A DNA stretch of 64,000 bases from assembly GCA_946480465.1 (NCBI GenBank), contig CAMLJY010000019.1, positions 26,987-90,986 of the forward strand, written 5' to 3'. How positions within the stretch are numbered: the first letter of the stretch is position 1; each line of letters starts with the position of its first letter. Below the pieces are notes generated by a model. The model did no database searches. It saw only the letters and a program-made list of their open reading frames with translations, and was not told the origin of the DNA. This stretch comes from an uncultured Burkholderiales bacterium (lineage in GTDB: Bacteria > Pseudomonadota > Gammaproteobacteria > Burkholderiales > Burkholderiaceae). A program made the translations under genes and the position numbers. Of the stretch, positions 28,437 through 37,645 are shown in pieces.

Positions 28437-30488
28437 TCAGGCGGCGGGAGTGGCCGGGGCCGGCTCGGCGCCGTCGGCCGCACTGCCTTCGGCATCCGTG
28501 ACGTCGATCGCCAGCGCCAGCGGCGCGGCGGCCTCTGTCTCGTCCTCCGCCTCGTCCTCGGCGGCCACTGCCTCGGCCGGCTCGTCCAGCCGCGCCAGCA
28601 GCGTGGCGTGCAAGTCGAGCGTCAGCAAGTCGGTGCCGGTCAGGCGCACGCGCACGTGCGTGCCGCGCGGCAGGCTGTCGCAGCCCAGGGCCTTGAAGAC
28701 CAGCGGCAGCTTGTCCGCACGCACCAGGCCGTCCTTCAGCACAGCGGCGTCCAGCTCGGTGATGGCGTTCTGTTCCAGCCAGCGCAGCGCCCAGAAGCGT
28801 TCGATGCCGTGCTGGAAGTCGTTGTACGCGCCGTAGGCGGCGTCGAAGGACGAGATGACCGAGAACAGCGTCGCATCCTTGGGCTTGAAGGGGGCGGCCA
28901 GCGCGGCGGTGCGGCCGTGACGGGCGGCGGCGATGATCTGCCACTGGTTCACCAGGTCGACGTAGCGCCGCAGCGGCGAGGTGGCCCAGGTGTACTGCGC
29001 GACACCCATGCCGGCATGCGGCGCCGGCTTCACGCCCATGCGCACCTTGATGCCGGGCGCCAGGCTGGCTTGGCTGCGGTAGATGCCCGGCACGCCGCAT
29101 TCGGCCAGCATCCCGCCCCAATGGCTGTTGGCGAGGATCATCGCCTCGGACACGATCAGGTCCAGCGGGGCGCCGCGGCGGCGTTCGGTGATCTGCACCG
29201 TCTCCGAGCCCTGCGGCTCGCCCTCGTTGCCGACGAGGCGGAAGTTGTAGTCCGGGCGGTTGAAGTTTTCCGGCTTGCCGCGCACCACCTCGCGCGCGGC
29301 CTTCAGGTGCTTTGCCAGGCGGAAGGTGAAGGCCAGCTCGGGCGCGAAAGCGTAGTCGGCCGGCGCCTCCCCCAGCAGGGCGGCTTCGGTGATGACGTCG
29401 TCCAGCTTGTCGTGCCGCAGGTTCGCGACGATCGGTACGCGCTCGACGCGGGTTTCGTGGCCTTGCGGCGCAAGCGTGGCTTCGTCGAAGCGGAAGTAGA
29501 CGCTGACGGCCGGGCAGTCGCGCCCTTCGATCAGCGTGTAGGCCTGCACCACCTCGTCGGGCAGCATGGTGATCTTCCAGCCCGGCATGTAGACGGTGGA
29601 CAGGCGATCGCGCGCGACCTTGTCCAGCGGCGAATCGGGCGTGATGGCCAGGCCGGGCGCTGCGATGTGCACGCCGAAGGTGACCGTGCCGGTCCCCAGG
29701 CCTCGCACCGACAGCGCGTCGTCGATCTCGGTCGTCGCGGAGTCGTCGATCGAGAAGGCCTGCACCTCGGCGAGCGGCAGCTCGTCCTTGATGGCGGGCG
29801 CCGCGAGCGCCGGGAAGCCGGTGCCCTTGGGGAACTGCTCGAACAGGAAGCGCCGCCAGTGGAACTGGTAGGCGGAATCGATCGCGCCGGCGCCCTTCAG
29901 CAGGTCCAGCGGCGCGCGCTGCGAGCGGCGTGCTGCTTCCACGACCGCCTTGTACTCGGGCCCGTTCTTGTCGGGCTTGAACAGGATGCGGTAGAGCTGC
30001 TCGCGCACCGGCGGGGGACAGCTGCCGGCCACCAGCTCGGTCGCCCACTGGTCGATCTGCGCGGCCAGCTGCTTCTTGCGCTCGATGGCCAGCAGCGCGG
30101 CCTTCACGATGTCTTCGGGCGCTTTCTTGAAGCGGCCCTTGCCGGCGCGCCGGAAGTAGTGGGGCGCCTCGAACAGCCGGAACAGCGCCGCGGCCAGGTG
30201 CTCGACGCCGGCGCCGGCGTCGAAGTAGTCGCGGGCCAGCTCGTCGAAGCCGAATTCGCCTTCGGGCGCGAATTCCCAGGCGAGGTCGAGGTCGATGTCG
30301 GCCGAAAGCGCCTGGGCGCGGGCGATCAGCTCGGCCGGCTGCGGCTTGTCGAAGCGCAGCAGCACGTTGGCGGATTTCACTTTGACGCGCTTGCCGGACT
30401 CCAGCTCGATCTGCATCGAGGCCTCGGTGTCGGACATCACGCGGCCGGCGAGGAACTTGCCGGCGTCGTCGAACAGGGCGTAATTCAC
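28437..30488 (-). CDS. RNB domain ribonuclease (RNase II family)
   Basis: A 683-residue 3'-5' exoribonuclease. The RNB domain spans about 240-560. The metal site reads SIDDSATTEIDDALSV. By alignment with E. coli RNase II, one of four aspartates (D207) is replaced by Glu. I believe this is usual in this branch rather than inactivating. GVHIAAPGLAI and ATSPLRRYVDLVNQWQ (the RNA-clamp Arg) also fit. The C-terminal ~40 residues are an acidic tail. Its start overlaps the yqiA-like stop by 4 bases. Confidence 0.9.
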   Translation of the reverse strand: MNYALFDDAGKFLAGRVMSDTEASMQIELESGKRVKVKSANVLLRFDKPQPAELIARAQALSADIDLDLAWEFAPEGEFGFDELARDYFDAGAGVEHLAAALFRLFEAPHYFRRAGKGRFKKAPEDIVKAALLAIERKKQLAAQIDQWATELVAGSCPPPVREQLYRILFKPDKNGPEYKAVVEAARRSQRAPLDLLKGAGAIDSAYQFHWRRFLFEQFPKGTGFPALAAPAIKDELPLAEVQAFSIDDSATTEIDDALSVRGLGTGTVTFGVHIAAPGLAITPDSPLDKVARDRLSTVYMPGWKITMLPDEVVQAYTLIEGRDCPAVSVYFRFDEATLAPQGHETRVERVPIVANLRHDKLDDVITEAALLGEAPADYAFAPELAFTFRLAKHLKAAREVVRGKPENFNRPDYNFRLVGNEGEPQGSETVQITERRRGAPLDLIVSEAMILANSHWGGMLAECGVPGIYRSQASLAPGIKVRMGVKPAPHAGMGVAQYTWATSPLRRYVDLVNQWQIIAAARHGRTAALAAPFKPKDATLFSVISSFDAAYGAYNDFQHGIERFWALRWLEQNAITELDAAVLKDGLVRADKLPLVFKALGCDSLPRGTHVRVRLTGTDLLTLDLHATLLARLDEPAEAVAAEDEAEDETEAAAPLALAIDVTDAEGSAADGAEPAPATPAA

Positions 30489-31105
30489 CCGGCCGATTGT
30501 CCCATTGCGGGGGCGTCGTCCGGTGCGAGCCCCAGTTGGCCGACTACCCAGGGCAGGTGATCGTCAAAATCGGACAGCGCATGGTCGCTGCCTTCCAGCA
30601 GGCGGATGCGGGCGCCGGCGTAGCGGGCGCACATCTCGCGCCAGTCCAGCAGCTCGTCACCCTTGGCGATGACGGCGGCGTAGCGCTCCGGCCGGCTGAT
30701 GGCCGGTGGCGTCAGCGCGCGCAGTTCGTCGACGTGGCGGGGCTCGAAGTAGAAATGCTCTTCCGGACGGTGGTATTGGGTCTGGTCGCCGATGTACGCG
30801 GCCAGGTCGCGCGCCGGGTCGACGGCGGGATTGAGCAGCAGCGCCGGGCAGCCGACGGCCTCGGCCAGCACCGTGGCGTAGAAGCCGCCGAGCGAGCTGC
30901 CGGCAACCGCCATCCCGTCGAGCGGCCAGTCCTTCACCGTCGCGCGGATCAGCTCCCAGGCGGCGGCAGGCGAGGGCGGCAGCTGCGGGCACTGCCACTC
31001 CACGTCCGGCCGGTGCACCTGCAGCCAGGCGTGCAGGCGCCGTGCCTTGAAGGACGCCGGCGACGAGCGGAATCCATGCAGGTACAGCAGGCGCCGCGTC
31101 GCCAT
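30485..31105 (-). CDS. YqiA/YcfP-type alpha/beta hydrolase
   Basis: A 206-residue esterase-like hydrolase. LLYLHGFRSSPASFKAR at the N-terminus is the family signature. The nucleophile elbow GSSLGGFYA lies near residue 69. An Asp occurs in KGDELLDW and the final His in GSDHALSDFDDHLP. ATG 31105 was chosen; an upstream in-frame GTG at 31123 would overlap mpl. The substrate is unknown. It is translationally coupled to the RNase gene. Confidence 0.87.
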   Translation of the reverse strand: MATRRLLYLHGFRSSPASFKARRLHAWLQVHRPDVEWQCPQLPPSPAAAWELIRATVKDWPLDGMAVAGSSLGGFYATVLAEAVGCPALLLNPAVDPARDLAAYIGDQTQYHRPEEHFYFEPRHVDELRALTPPAISRPERYAAVIAKGDELLDWREMCARYAGARIRLLEGSDHALSDFDDHLPWVVGQLGLAPDDAPAMGQSAG

Positions 31106-31115
31106 CGCGCCCCTG

Positions 31116-32468
31116 TCAGCCACCCAGCGCGGCCAGCAGCTTGCCGTGGATGCCGCCGAAGCCGCCGTTGCTCATCACCAGCACGTGGTCGCCGGGCTTC
31201 GCGGCCTTGGCGATGGCCGCGACCAGCTTGTCGACGCTGTCCTCGACCACGGCCTGCACGCCCATCGGCGCCAGCGCCTCGGCGGCGTCCCAGCCGTAGT
31301 TGCCTTGCAGGCAGAAGCTGAGGTCGGCCTCTTCCAGGGCCCAGGGCAGCTGCGCCTTCATCGCGCCCAGCTTCATCGTGTTGCTGCGGGGCTCGAACAC
31401 CGCCAGGATGCGCGCCGGGCCGACCTTGCGGCGCAGCCCGTCGACCGTCGTGCGCATGGCCGTCGGGTGGTGGGCGAAGTCGTCGTAGACCTTGATGCCG
31501 CGCGCCTCGCCGCGCAGTTCAAGCCGGCGGCGCACGCCGGTGAAGCCGGCCAGCGCGGCGGCGGCGGCGTCGGCGGCAACCCCGGCATGTTCGGCCGCGC
31601 CGATGGTTGCCAGCGCATTCATCTGGTTGTGCTCGCCGATCAGCGACCAGTCGACACGGCCGACTTTCAGGCTGCCCCGCAGCACGTCGAAGGCATGCGG
31701 CTCGCCGCGCGCCCGCAAGGCGCCCGGCTCTTCCTTGCGCGCGCCGAAGCGCTGCACTTCGCTCCAGCAGCCGCGCGCCAGCACGCGGGCCAGTGCTTCG
31801 TCGCGGCCGTTGACGACCAGGCGGCCACTGGCCGGCACCGTGCGAACCAGGTGGTGGAACTGGGTCTCGATGGCGGCCAGGTCCGGGAAGATGTCCGCGT
31901 GGTCGTACTCGAGGTTGTTCAGGATCGCGGTGCGGGGGCGGTAGTGCACGAACTTGCTGCGCTTGTCGAAGAAGGCGCTGTCGTACTCATCGGCCTCGAT
32001 GACGAAGTGCCGGCCGGCCCCGAGCCGGGCCGAGATGCCGAAGTTCTGCGGGACGCCGCCGATCAGGAAGCCGGGCTGCAGTCCGGCGGCCTCGAGCACC
32101 CAGGCCAGCATCGCGGTCGTCGTCGTCTTGCCGTGCGTGCCGGCTACGGCGAGCACGTGCCGGCCGGGCAGCACCTCGTCGGCCAGCCACTGCGGTCCGC
32201 TGGTGAAGCGCGCGCCGGCGTCGAGGATGGCCTCCATCAGCGGGTTGCCGCGCGTCACGACGTTGCCGACGACGAACAGGTCGGGCTGCAGGGCGAGTTG
32301 TTCAGCGCCGTAGCCTTCGATCAGTTCGATGCCCAGCGTGCGCAGCTGGTCGCTCATCGGCGGGTAGACGTTGGCGTCGCAGCCGGTCACCCGGTGGCCG
32401 GCCTCGCGCGCGATCGCGGCCAGCCCGCCCATGAAGGTGCCGCAGATGCCGAGGATGTGGATGTGCAT
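31116..32468 (-). CDS. mpl: UDP-N-acetylmuramate:L-alanyl-gamma-D-glutamyl-meso-diaminopimelate ligase
   Basis: A recycling enzyme that joins the murein tripeptide released by cell-wall turnover to UDP-MurNAc. The 450-residue Mur ligase has N-terminal HILGICGTFMGGLAAIA, the P-loop GTHGKTTTT at 110-118, EADEYDSAFFDKRSKF and NNLEYDHADIF. The Mpl-type FAHHPTAMRTT is near the C-terminal domain. A TAGAAT box ends 10 bases before ATG 32468, so its mRNA leader would be about 3-4 bases. It heads the run yqiA-RNB-tonB-aroE-mtgA. Confidence 0.96.
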   Translation of the reverse strand: MHIHILGICGTFMGGLAAIAREAGHRVTGCDANVYPPMSDQLRTLGIELIEGYGAEQLALQPDLFVVGNVVTRGNPLMEAILDAGARFTSGPQWLADEVLPGRHVLAVAGTHGKTTTTAMLAWVLEAAGLQPGFLIGGVPQNFGISARLGAGRHFVIEADEYDSAFFDKRSKFVHYRPRTAILNNLEYDHADIFPDLAAIETQFHHLVRTVPASGRLVVNGRDEALARVLARGCWSEVQRFGARKEEPGALRARGEPHAFDVLRGSLKVGRVDWSLIGEHNQMNALATIGAAEHAGVAADAAAAALAGFTGVRRRLELRGEARGIKVYDDFAHHPTAMRTTVDGLRRKVGPARILAVFEPRSNTMKLGAMKAQLPWALEEADLSFCLQGNYGWDAAEALAPMGVQAVVEDSVDKLVAAIAKAAKPGDHVLVMSNGGFGGIHGKLLAALGG

Positions 32469-32478
32469 AAGGGGGCGG

Positions 32479-32484
32479 ATTCTA
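32479..32484 (-). promoter_or_regulatory. -10-like TAGAAT before mpl
   Basis: On the minus strand TAGAATCCGCCCCCTT precedes ATG 32468. The TAGAAT is 10 bases from the start codon, and the CCGC that follows recurs after other -10-like boxes here. No ribosome-binding site is visible. The 227-base gap up to the mutarotase stop shows nothing else I can support. Confidence 0.5.
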
Positions 32485-32695
32485 GAAGTGCGCCCCTGCG
32501 CCGCGGCGCTTGCCCCAGGCGCCGTACCGCGCGCGGCGCGGCCCTCGCCCGGGACTTGCCGCGGCGCTCCCGGCCTGCCCGACTGACTGTCCGGTGGGGC
32601 TGCAGGTGCCGGGCTTCACCTTTCGGAATGAACAGGGCGAGGCCGTGCCGCAGGCTGGATTCCTGTGGCTGGACGGCAAGGCAGACGGCCAGGGG

Positions 32696-33525
32696 TCAGG
32701 CATCCAGGCTTTGGCGCGCCGACCATTCCTGGCCGGGCGCGAGCTGCACCGGGCGGCCGATGCAGGCGGCTTCGATGCAAAGCATCTGCAGCCAGCCGTC
32801 GTCCGGCAGGTCCGGCAGGTCGCGGGACTTGTCCGGCCCCGGGTTCCAGACTACGGCGTCGTCGAAGCCCTCGGCTTCGATGGACATGCGGCCGAAGGCC
32901 GTGCTCAGCGCCAGCGGCTCGCGCACGTCGAAATAGATGCGGTCGATCTCGCCGGAGAAGCCCTGGGGGTCGATCTCCTGCCGATGCTCCTGGCCGCTGA
33001 CCGAGTCGAGGTAGTGCGTGCCATACAGGCCGGACAGGCGGGCGCGCCGCACGTCGTCGCAGCGCAGGTAGGTGTGCAAGGCCGTCGTGAAGCTGAAAGG
33101 CGTGTCGCCGGTGTTCGTCACCGCCAGTTCGACGTCCAGCCGCAGGCCCGACAGGCTGAGGCTCAATTCCGCCTCGAAGCGGTGGGGCCAAAGCGCGCGG
33201 GTCTCGTCATCGTCTGTCAGGCGCAGCACGCCGATGGCGGCGCCGGCGCGCTCGTGGCCTTCGGCCCATTGCCAGGGGCGGGTGCGGGCGAAGCCGTGGC
33301 GCGGTCCGTCGCCGCGGCGGTTGAATTGCGGAAAAACCACCGGGATGCCGCCCCGGACGGCTTGGCCGGGCCCCGCGGCGGTCTGCGGCGACAGGTACAG
33401 CCGCTCGACGTCCCCAGCCGGGATCCAGGACACGATGTGACCGCCGTGCAGCAGCACCGTGGCCTCGGCGCCATCCGGCGCACGCAGCCGCATCGCCGGC
33501 TGGCCCAGGGCTTGGATGGCTTCGA

Positions 33526-33529
<4 letters not shown>
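32696..33529 (-). CDS. D-hexose-6-phosphate mutarotase
   Basis: An aldose 1-epimerase superfamily protein of 277 residues in the YeaD-like glucose-6-phosphate 1-epimerase branch. Signs are [15 protein letters not shown] near 26 and [25 protein letters not shown] near 58-82. [13 protein letters not shown] near 147 carries the catalytic His, and [22 protein letters not shown] and MLCIEAA near the end hold the catalytic Glu. Its start overlaps the hemL stop by 4 bases. Confidence 0.9.
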
Positions 33530-34815
<1,286 letters not shown>

Positions 34816-34838
34816 GGTGTTCTCGGCCGTCGGCGCGG

Positions 34839-35798
34839 TCAGTGGACGCGGCGCTGCGCGCCCTTGCTCTTGGGTTCGGCCGGCGGCTCGGGCTCGGGTG
34901 CGGCTTCGGCCTCGCCTCCTTCGCCTTCCTCGACCGGCGGCATGGCCCAGAAGAAGCGATCCGGCAGCACGCCCCCCATGCCCGGGCGGAAGCCGGCATC
35001 CAGGCTCTGGTCCATGAAGGCCAGCGCCTCGCCGACGGCAGCCTGCAGTTCGCTGCCGGAGGACACCAGCGCCGCCAGCGCGGCCGACAGCGTGTCGCCG
35101 GCGCCCACGAAGCTGGTCTCGAACATCTCGAACTTCTCGCCCGTCAGCGCGCCCTGGGGCGAGGCGAGCACGTTGTCGATGTACTGCTCGGTCCCCTTGG
35201 TCGGCAGCATGATGCCCGTCACCAGCACGAAGCGCGTGCCGCGCTCACCGGCGGCCACCGCCAGTTCGCGTGCCGAGGCGGGGCGCTCGCTGTCCCACTC
35301 CGGCAGCAGGAAGTCGGTGAGCGTCTTGTGGTTGCCGACCAGCACCTCGGTGGCCGGCAGGATCAGCTCGCGGAAGGCCTCCAGGTAGGGCTGGGCGATG
35401 TCGTCCTCGAGCCAGCCCAGATTCGGCAAATACGACACCACCGGGATGTCCGGGTAGTCCGACAGGATCTCCGCAATGGCGCTGACGCCCTCGGCCGTGC
35501 CAAGAAATCCGATCTTCCAGCCGACGACCGTGATGTCTTCCAGGATCGTGCGCGCCTGTTCGACGATAACGTCGGGGTCGATCGGGTGCTGGTCGAACAC
35601 CTCGGCCGAGTCGCGCAGCAGCACGCTGGTGGTGATGGGCAGGGCGTGCGCGCCCATCGCGGCCAGGGTCGCCACGTCGCAGGCCAGGCCGCCGGCACCC
35701 GAGGGATCGGCGGCGTTGACGCACATGACGCAGGCAGGCGCCGGCGCGTCCTGCAAGTCTTCGACGGGGGGCTCGCCGGGGGTGGCGTCTGCGTTCAT
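34839..35798 (-). CDS. hydroxymethylpyrimidine/phosphomethylpyrimidine kinase-like protein (ThiD family)
   Basis: A 319-residue ribokinase-fold kinase. Residues ~23-60 ([25 protein letters not shown]) match ThiD. The catalytic loop reads [16 protein letters not shown] with D235, where canonical ThiD has GTGCT with a cysteine. That Asp is more like pyridoxal kinases. It may be a ThiD variant or a kinase of a related vitamin intermediate. N- and C-terminal extensions are Pro/Glu/Ala-rich. No thiamine riboswitch is visible upstream. It is divergent from the rubredoxin gene across 150 bases. Confidence 0.82.
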   Translation of the reverse strand: MNADATPGEPPVEDLQDAPAPACVMCVNAADPSGAGGLACDVATLAAMGAHALPITTSVLLRDSAEVFDQHPIDPDVIVEQARTILEDITVVGWKIGFLGTAEGVSAIAEILSDYPDIPVVSYLPNLGWLEDDIAQPYLEAFRELILPATEVLVGNHKTLTDFLLPEWDSERPASARELAVAAGERGTRFVLVTGIMLPTKGTEQYIDNVLASPQGALTGEKFEMFETSFVGAGDTLSAALAALVSSGSELQAAVGEALAFMDQSLDAGFRPGMGGVLPDRFFWAMPPVEEGEGGEAEAAPEPEPPAEPKSKGAQRRVH

Positions 35799-35829
35799 GG
35801 GGCTTGTCGGTGATTGCCCGAGGCGTAAC

Positions 35830-35842
35830 GTGAAGGCTTCAC
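35830..35842. promoter_or_regulatory. short palindrome GTGAAG-G-CTTCAC upstream of ThiD-like gene
   Basis: Six-base perfect arms around one central base, 32 bases upstream of the ThiD-like start. It could be a regulator site or chance; no regulator gene is adjacent. Confidence 0.25.
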
Positions 35843-35891
35843 ATAACCTCGAGAATGAATTGAAGAATGTGGTGCATGTGCCTACGAGTCC

Positions 35892-35922
35892 TTGTATTTC
35901 TGGTTACCCGCGTGGCTACAAT
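35892..35922 (+). promoter_or_regulatory. candidate sigma-70 promoter for rubredoxin-pil operon
   Basis: TTGTAT at 35892-35897 and TACAAT at 35917-35922 are separated by 19 bases, slightly long for sigma-70. The predicted start lies near 35929, inside or after the inverted repeat that overlaps the -10 box. Confidence 0.4.
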
Positions 35923-35938
35923 GCCCGCTTCATTGTAG
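35916..35938. promoter_or_regulatory. perfect 8-base inverted repeat CTACAATG-N7-CATTGTAG
   Basis: The arms 35916-35923 and 35931-35938 are perfect complements around CCCGCTT. The left arm contains the -10 box TACAAT and the right arm covers the probable transcription start. It could be an operator or a hairpin at the 5' end of the message. Confidence 0.5.
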
Positions 35939-35956
35939 TGAAGCCACCCCTTGACC

Positions 35957-36130
35957 GTGACCGAATCGCGCACCTGGATGTGCCTCATCTGCGGCTGGAT
36001 CTATGACGAAGCAGCCGGCGATCCCGAACACGGCATCCCTCCAGGCACCGCCTGGGCGGCCGTTCCGATGAACTGGACCTGCCCCGAGTGCGGCGCGCGC
36101 AAGGAGGATTTCGAGATGGTGCAGATCTGA
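35957..36130 (+). CDS. rubredoxin
   Basis: A 57-residue iron protein carrying one electron. The two Fe-binding knuckles are CLICGW near residue 8 and CPECGARKEDFEMV near 41, joined by YDEAAGDPEHGIPPGTAW and VPMNWTC, all standard for the family. GTG 35957 was chosen; TTG 35951 and ATG 35978 are in frame, and the last would cut off the residues leading to the first knuckle. It is just upstream of pilG, a gene order common in betaproteobacteria. Its link to twitching is unknown. Confidence 0.93.
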   Translation: MTESRTWMCLICGWIYDEAAGDPEHGIPPGTAWAAVPMNWTCPECGARKEDFEMVQI

Positions 36131-36192
36131 GCGGCGCTGCCGATAACCCAGTGAACACTAGCTCCTGGCTGGACTGATAGGAGAACGCTGCG

Positions 36193-36621
36193 GTGGAGAT
36201 TCCAGTGCCAGAAGTGGCGACTGCCGGGACCCGGGTGCTGGTCATCGACGACAGCAACACCATTCGGCGTTCGGCCGAGATCTTCCTGCGCCAGGGCGGC
36301 CACGAGGTGGTGCTGGCCGAGGATGGCTTCGACGCCCTAGCCAAGGTCAACGACCACGACCCGCAACTGATCTTCTGCGACATCCTGATGCCTCGGCTCG
36401 ACGGCTACCAGACCTGCGCGATCATCAAGCGCAATCCGCGCTTCGCCCACGTGCCGGTGATCATGCTGTCGTCCAAGGACGGCCTGTTCGACAAGGCGCG
36501 TGGCCGCATGGTCGGCTCGGAGGAATACCTGACCAAGCCCTTCACGAAGGACCAGCTGCTGCGCGCGGTGCAGCAGTTCAGCCGCCCGGTGACGCCGGGT
36601 GCGCTCCATCCACAACCATGA
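36193..36621 (+). CDS. pilG: twitching motility response regulator PilG
   Basis: A single-domain CheY-like receiver of 142 residues. The acidic pair is D19-D20, the phosphoryl acceptor D63 (FCDILMPRLDG) and the lysine K115 (LTKPF). In type IV pilus chemosensory systems PilG promotes pilus extension and cAMP signalling. GTG 36193 has AGGAGAA upstream at good spacing. It lies first of pilG-pilH-pilI-pilJ-chpA. The stop overlaps an ATG that opens an 8-codon frame before pilH, probably incidental. Confidence 0.92.
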   Translation: MEIPVPEVATAGTRVLVIDDSNTIRRSAEIFLRQGGHEVVLAEDGFDALAKVNDHDPQLIFCDILMPRLDGYQTCAIIKRNPRFAHVPVIMLSSKDGLFDKARGRMVGSEEYLTKPFTKDQLLRAVQQFSRPVTPGALHPQP

Positions 36622-36661
36622 CGCCCCATTCCTGCGGCGCCTGAACGGGGGAAGTGCTGCC

Positions 36662-37027
36662 ATGCCCGTCCAAAAGATCCTGCTGGTCGACGATTCGAAG
36701 ACCGAACTCCACTTCCTGTCCGAGCTGCTGACCAAGCGCGGCTACAGCGTGCGCACCGCCGAAAGCGGCGAGGAAGCCATGCGCCGGCTGGGCGAGGAGA
36801 AGCCCGACCTGATCCTGATGGACGTCGTCATGCCGGGCCAGAACGGTTTCCAGCTCACGCGCACCATCACGCGCGACCCGCGCTTCACCGACGTGCCGGT
36901 GATCATGTGCACCAGCAAGAACCAGGAGACCGACCGGGTCTGGGGCATGCGCCAGGGCGCAAAGGACTATGTCGTGAAGCCGGTGGTGCCTGAAGAGCTG
37001 ATCGCGAAGATCAAGCAGTTCGACTGA
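36662..37027 (+). CDS. pilH: twitching motility response regulator PilH
   Basis: A second single-domain receiver, 121 residues: D10-D11, acceptor D54 (ILMDVVMPGQNG) and K106 (VVKPV). PilH in Pseudomonas favours retraction or acts as a phosphate sink. GGGGGAAG lies upstream of ATG 36662. Confidence 0.93.
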   Translation: MPVQKILLVDDSKTELHFLSELLTKRGYSVRTAESGEEAMRRLGEEKPDLILMDVVMPGQNGFQLTRTITRDPRFTDVPVIMCTSKNQETDRVWGMRQGAKDYVVKPVVPEELIAKIKQFD

Positions 37028-37048
37028 CCGGCCGCAACGCGAGAGTCC

Positions 37049-37576
37049 ATGGCCAACAAGGAAGCCCTGCGCGAACTGCAAAGCCGCCTGGCCGCACGCA
37101 TGCAGGCCGTGCGCACCGAGCAGCCTGGCCAATCCTGGCTCGCGGTCGATTGCGCTGGTCAGGGAGTGCTGTTCCCGCTGAAGCAGGCGGGCGAGATCTT
37201 CGACGTCGGCCCGGTGATGCCGGTGCCGCACACACAGCGCTGGATGATGGGCGTGGCCAACCTGCGCGGCGGACTCTATGCCGTGATCGACCTGGCCAGC
37301 TTTCTCGGCCTGCGCGCCGCGCCGCCTGAAGGCCCGGCGCGCGAGCAGGGGCGCCTGGTCGCGCTCAATGCGTCGTTGGGCATGAATTGCGCGCTGCTGG
37401 TCGACCGGCTGGACGGCCTGCGCCACGCCGCCGACATGCGGCGCGACGAGGAGGGCCGCGAATCACGGCCGTCGTTCGCCGCCACCCGCTGGGCTGATGC
37501 CGGTGGCAAGCTGTGGCAGGAAATCGGACTCGCCGAACTGGCGGGACAGCAGCAGTTTCTGGGTATCGCCGGCTGA
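37049..37576 (+). CDS. pilI: CheW-like coupling protein PilI
   Basis: A 175-residue CheW domain protein that couples the PilJ receptor to the ChpA kinase. FPLKQAGEIFDVGPVMPVPHTQRWMMGVANLRGG around 42-75 contains the receptor-binding NLRG loop. A later LVDRLDGL segment fits too. It starts 21 bases after pilH. Confidence 0.92.
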   Translation: MANKEALRELQSRLAARMQAVRTEQPGQSWLAVDCAGQGVLFPLKQAGEIFDVGPVMPVPHTQRWMMGVANLRGGLYAVIDLASFLGLRAAPPEGPAREQGRLVALNASLGMNCALLVDRLDGLRHAADMRRDEEGRESRPSFAATRWADAGGKLWQEIGLAELAGQQQFLGIAG

Positions 37577-37645
37577 GCCAAGGCCGGCCCCGCTGCGTGT
37601 CCACCACTTCCGGTGGGCATGCGGCAAGAACGAAGAGGAATCGTC

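Noticed and set aside
27651..30560. Very long plus-strand open frame opposite tonB and the RNase gene
   Set aside because: No recognisable protein features; both minus-strand genes have clear domains over the same bases.
31106..31123. GTG start at 31123 for the YqiA-like gene
   Set aside because: Adds six non-conserved residues inside mpl; ATG 31105 gives the family N-terminus.
32482..32703. 73-codon minus-strand frame between the mutarotase and mpl
   Set aside because: Overlaps the mutarotase end and the mpl promoter; no homology-like pattern or ribosome-binding site.
36618..36644. 8-codon frame overlapping the pilG stop
   Set aside because: Does not reach pilH, which has its own GGGGGAAG; probably chance, unlike the three longer leader frames.
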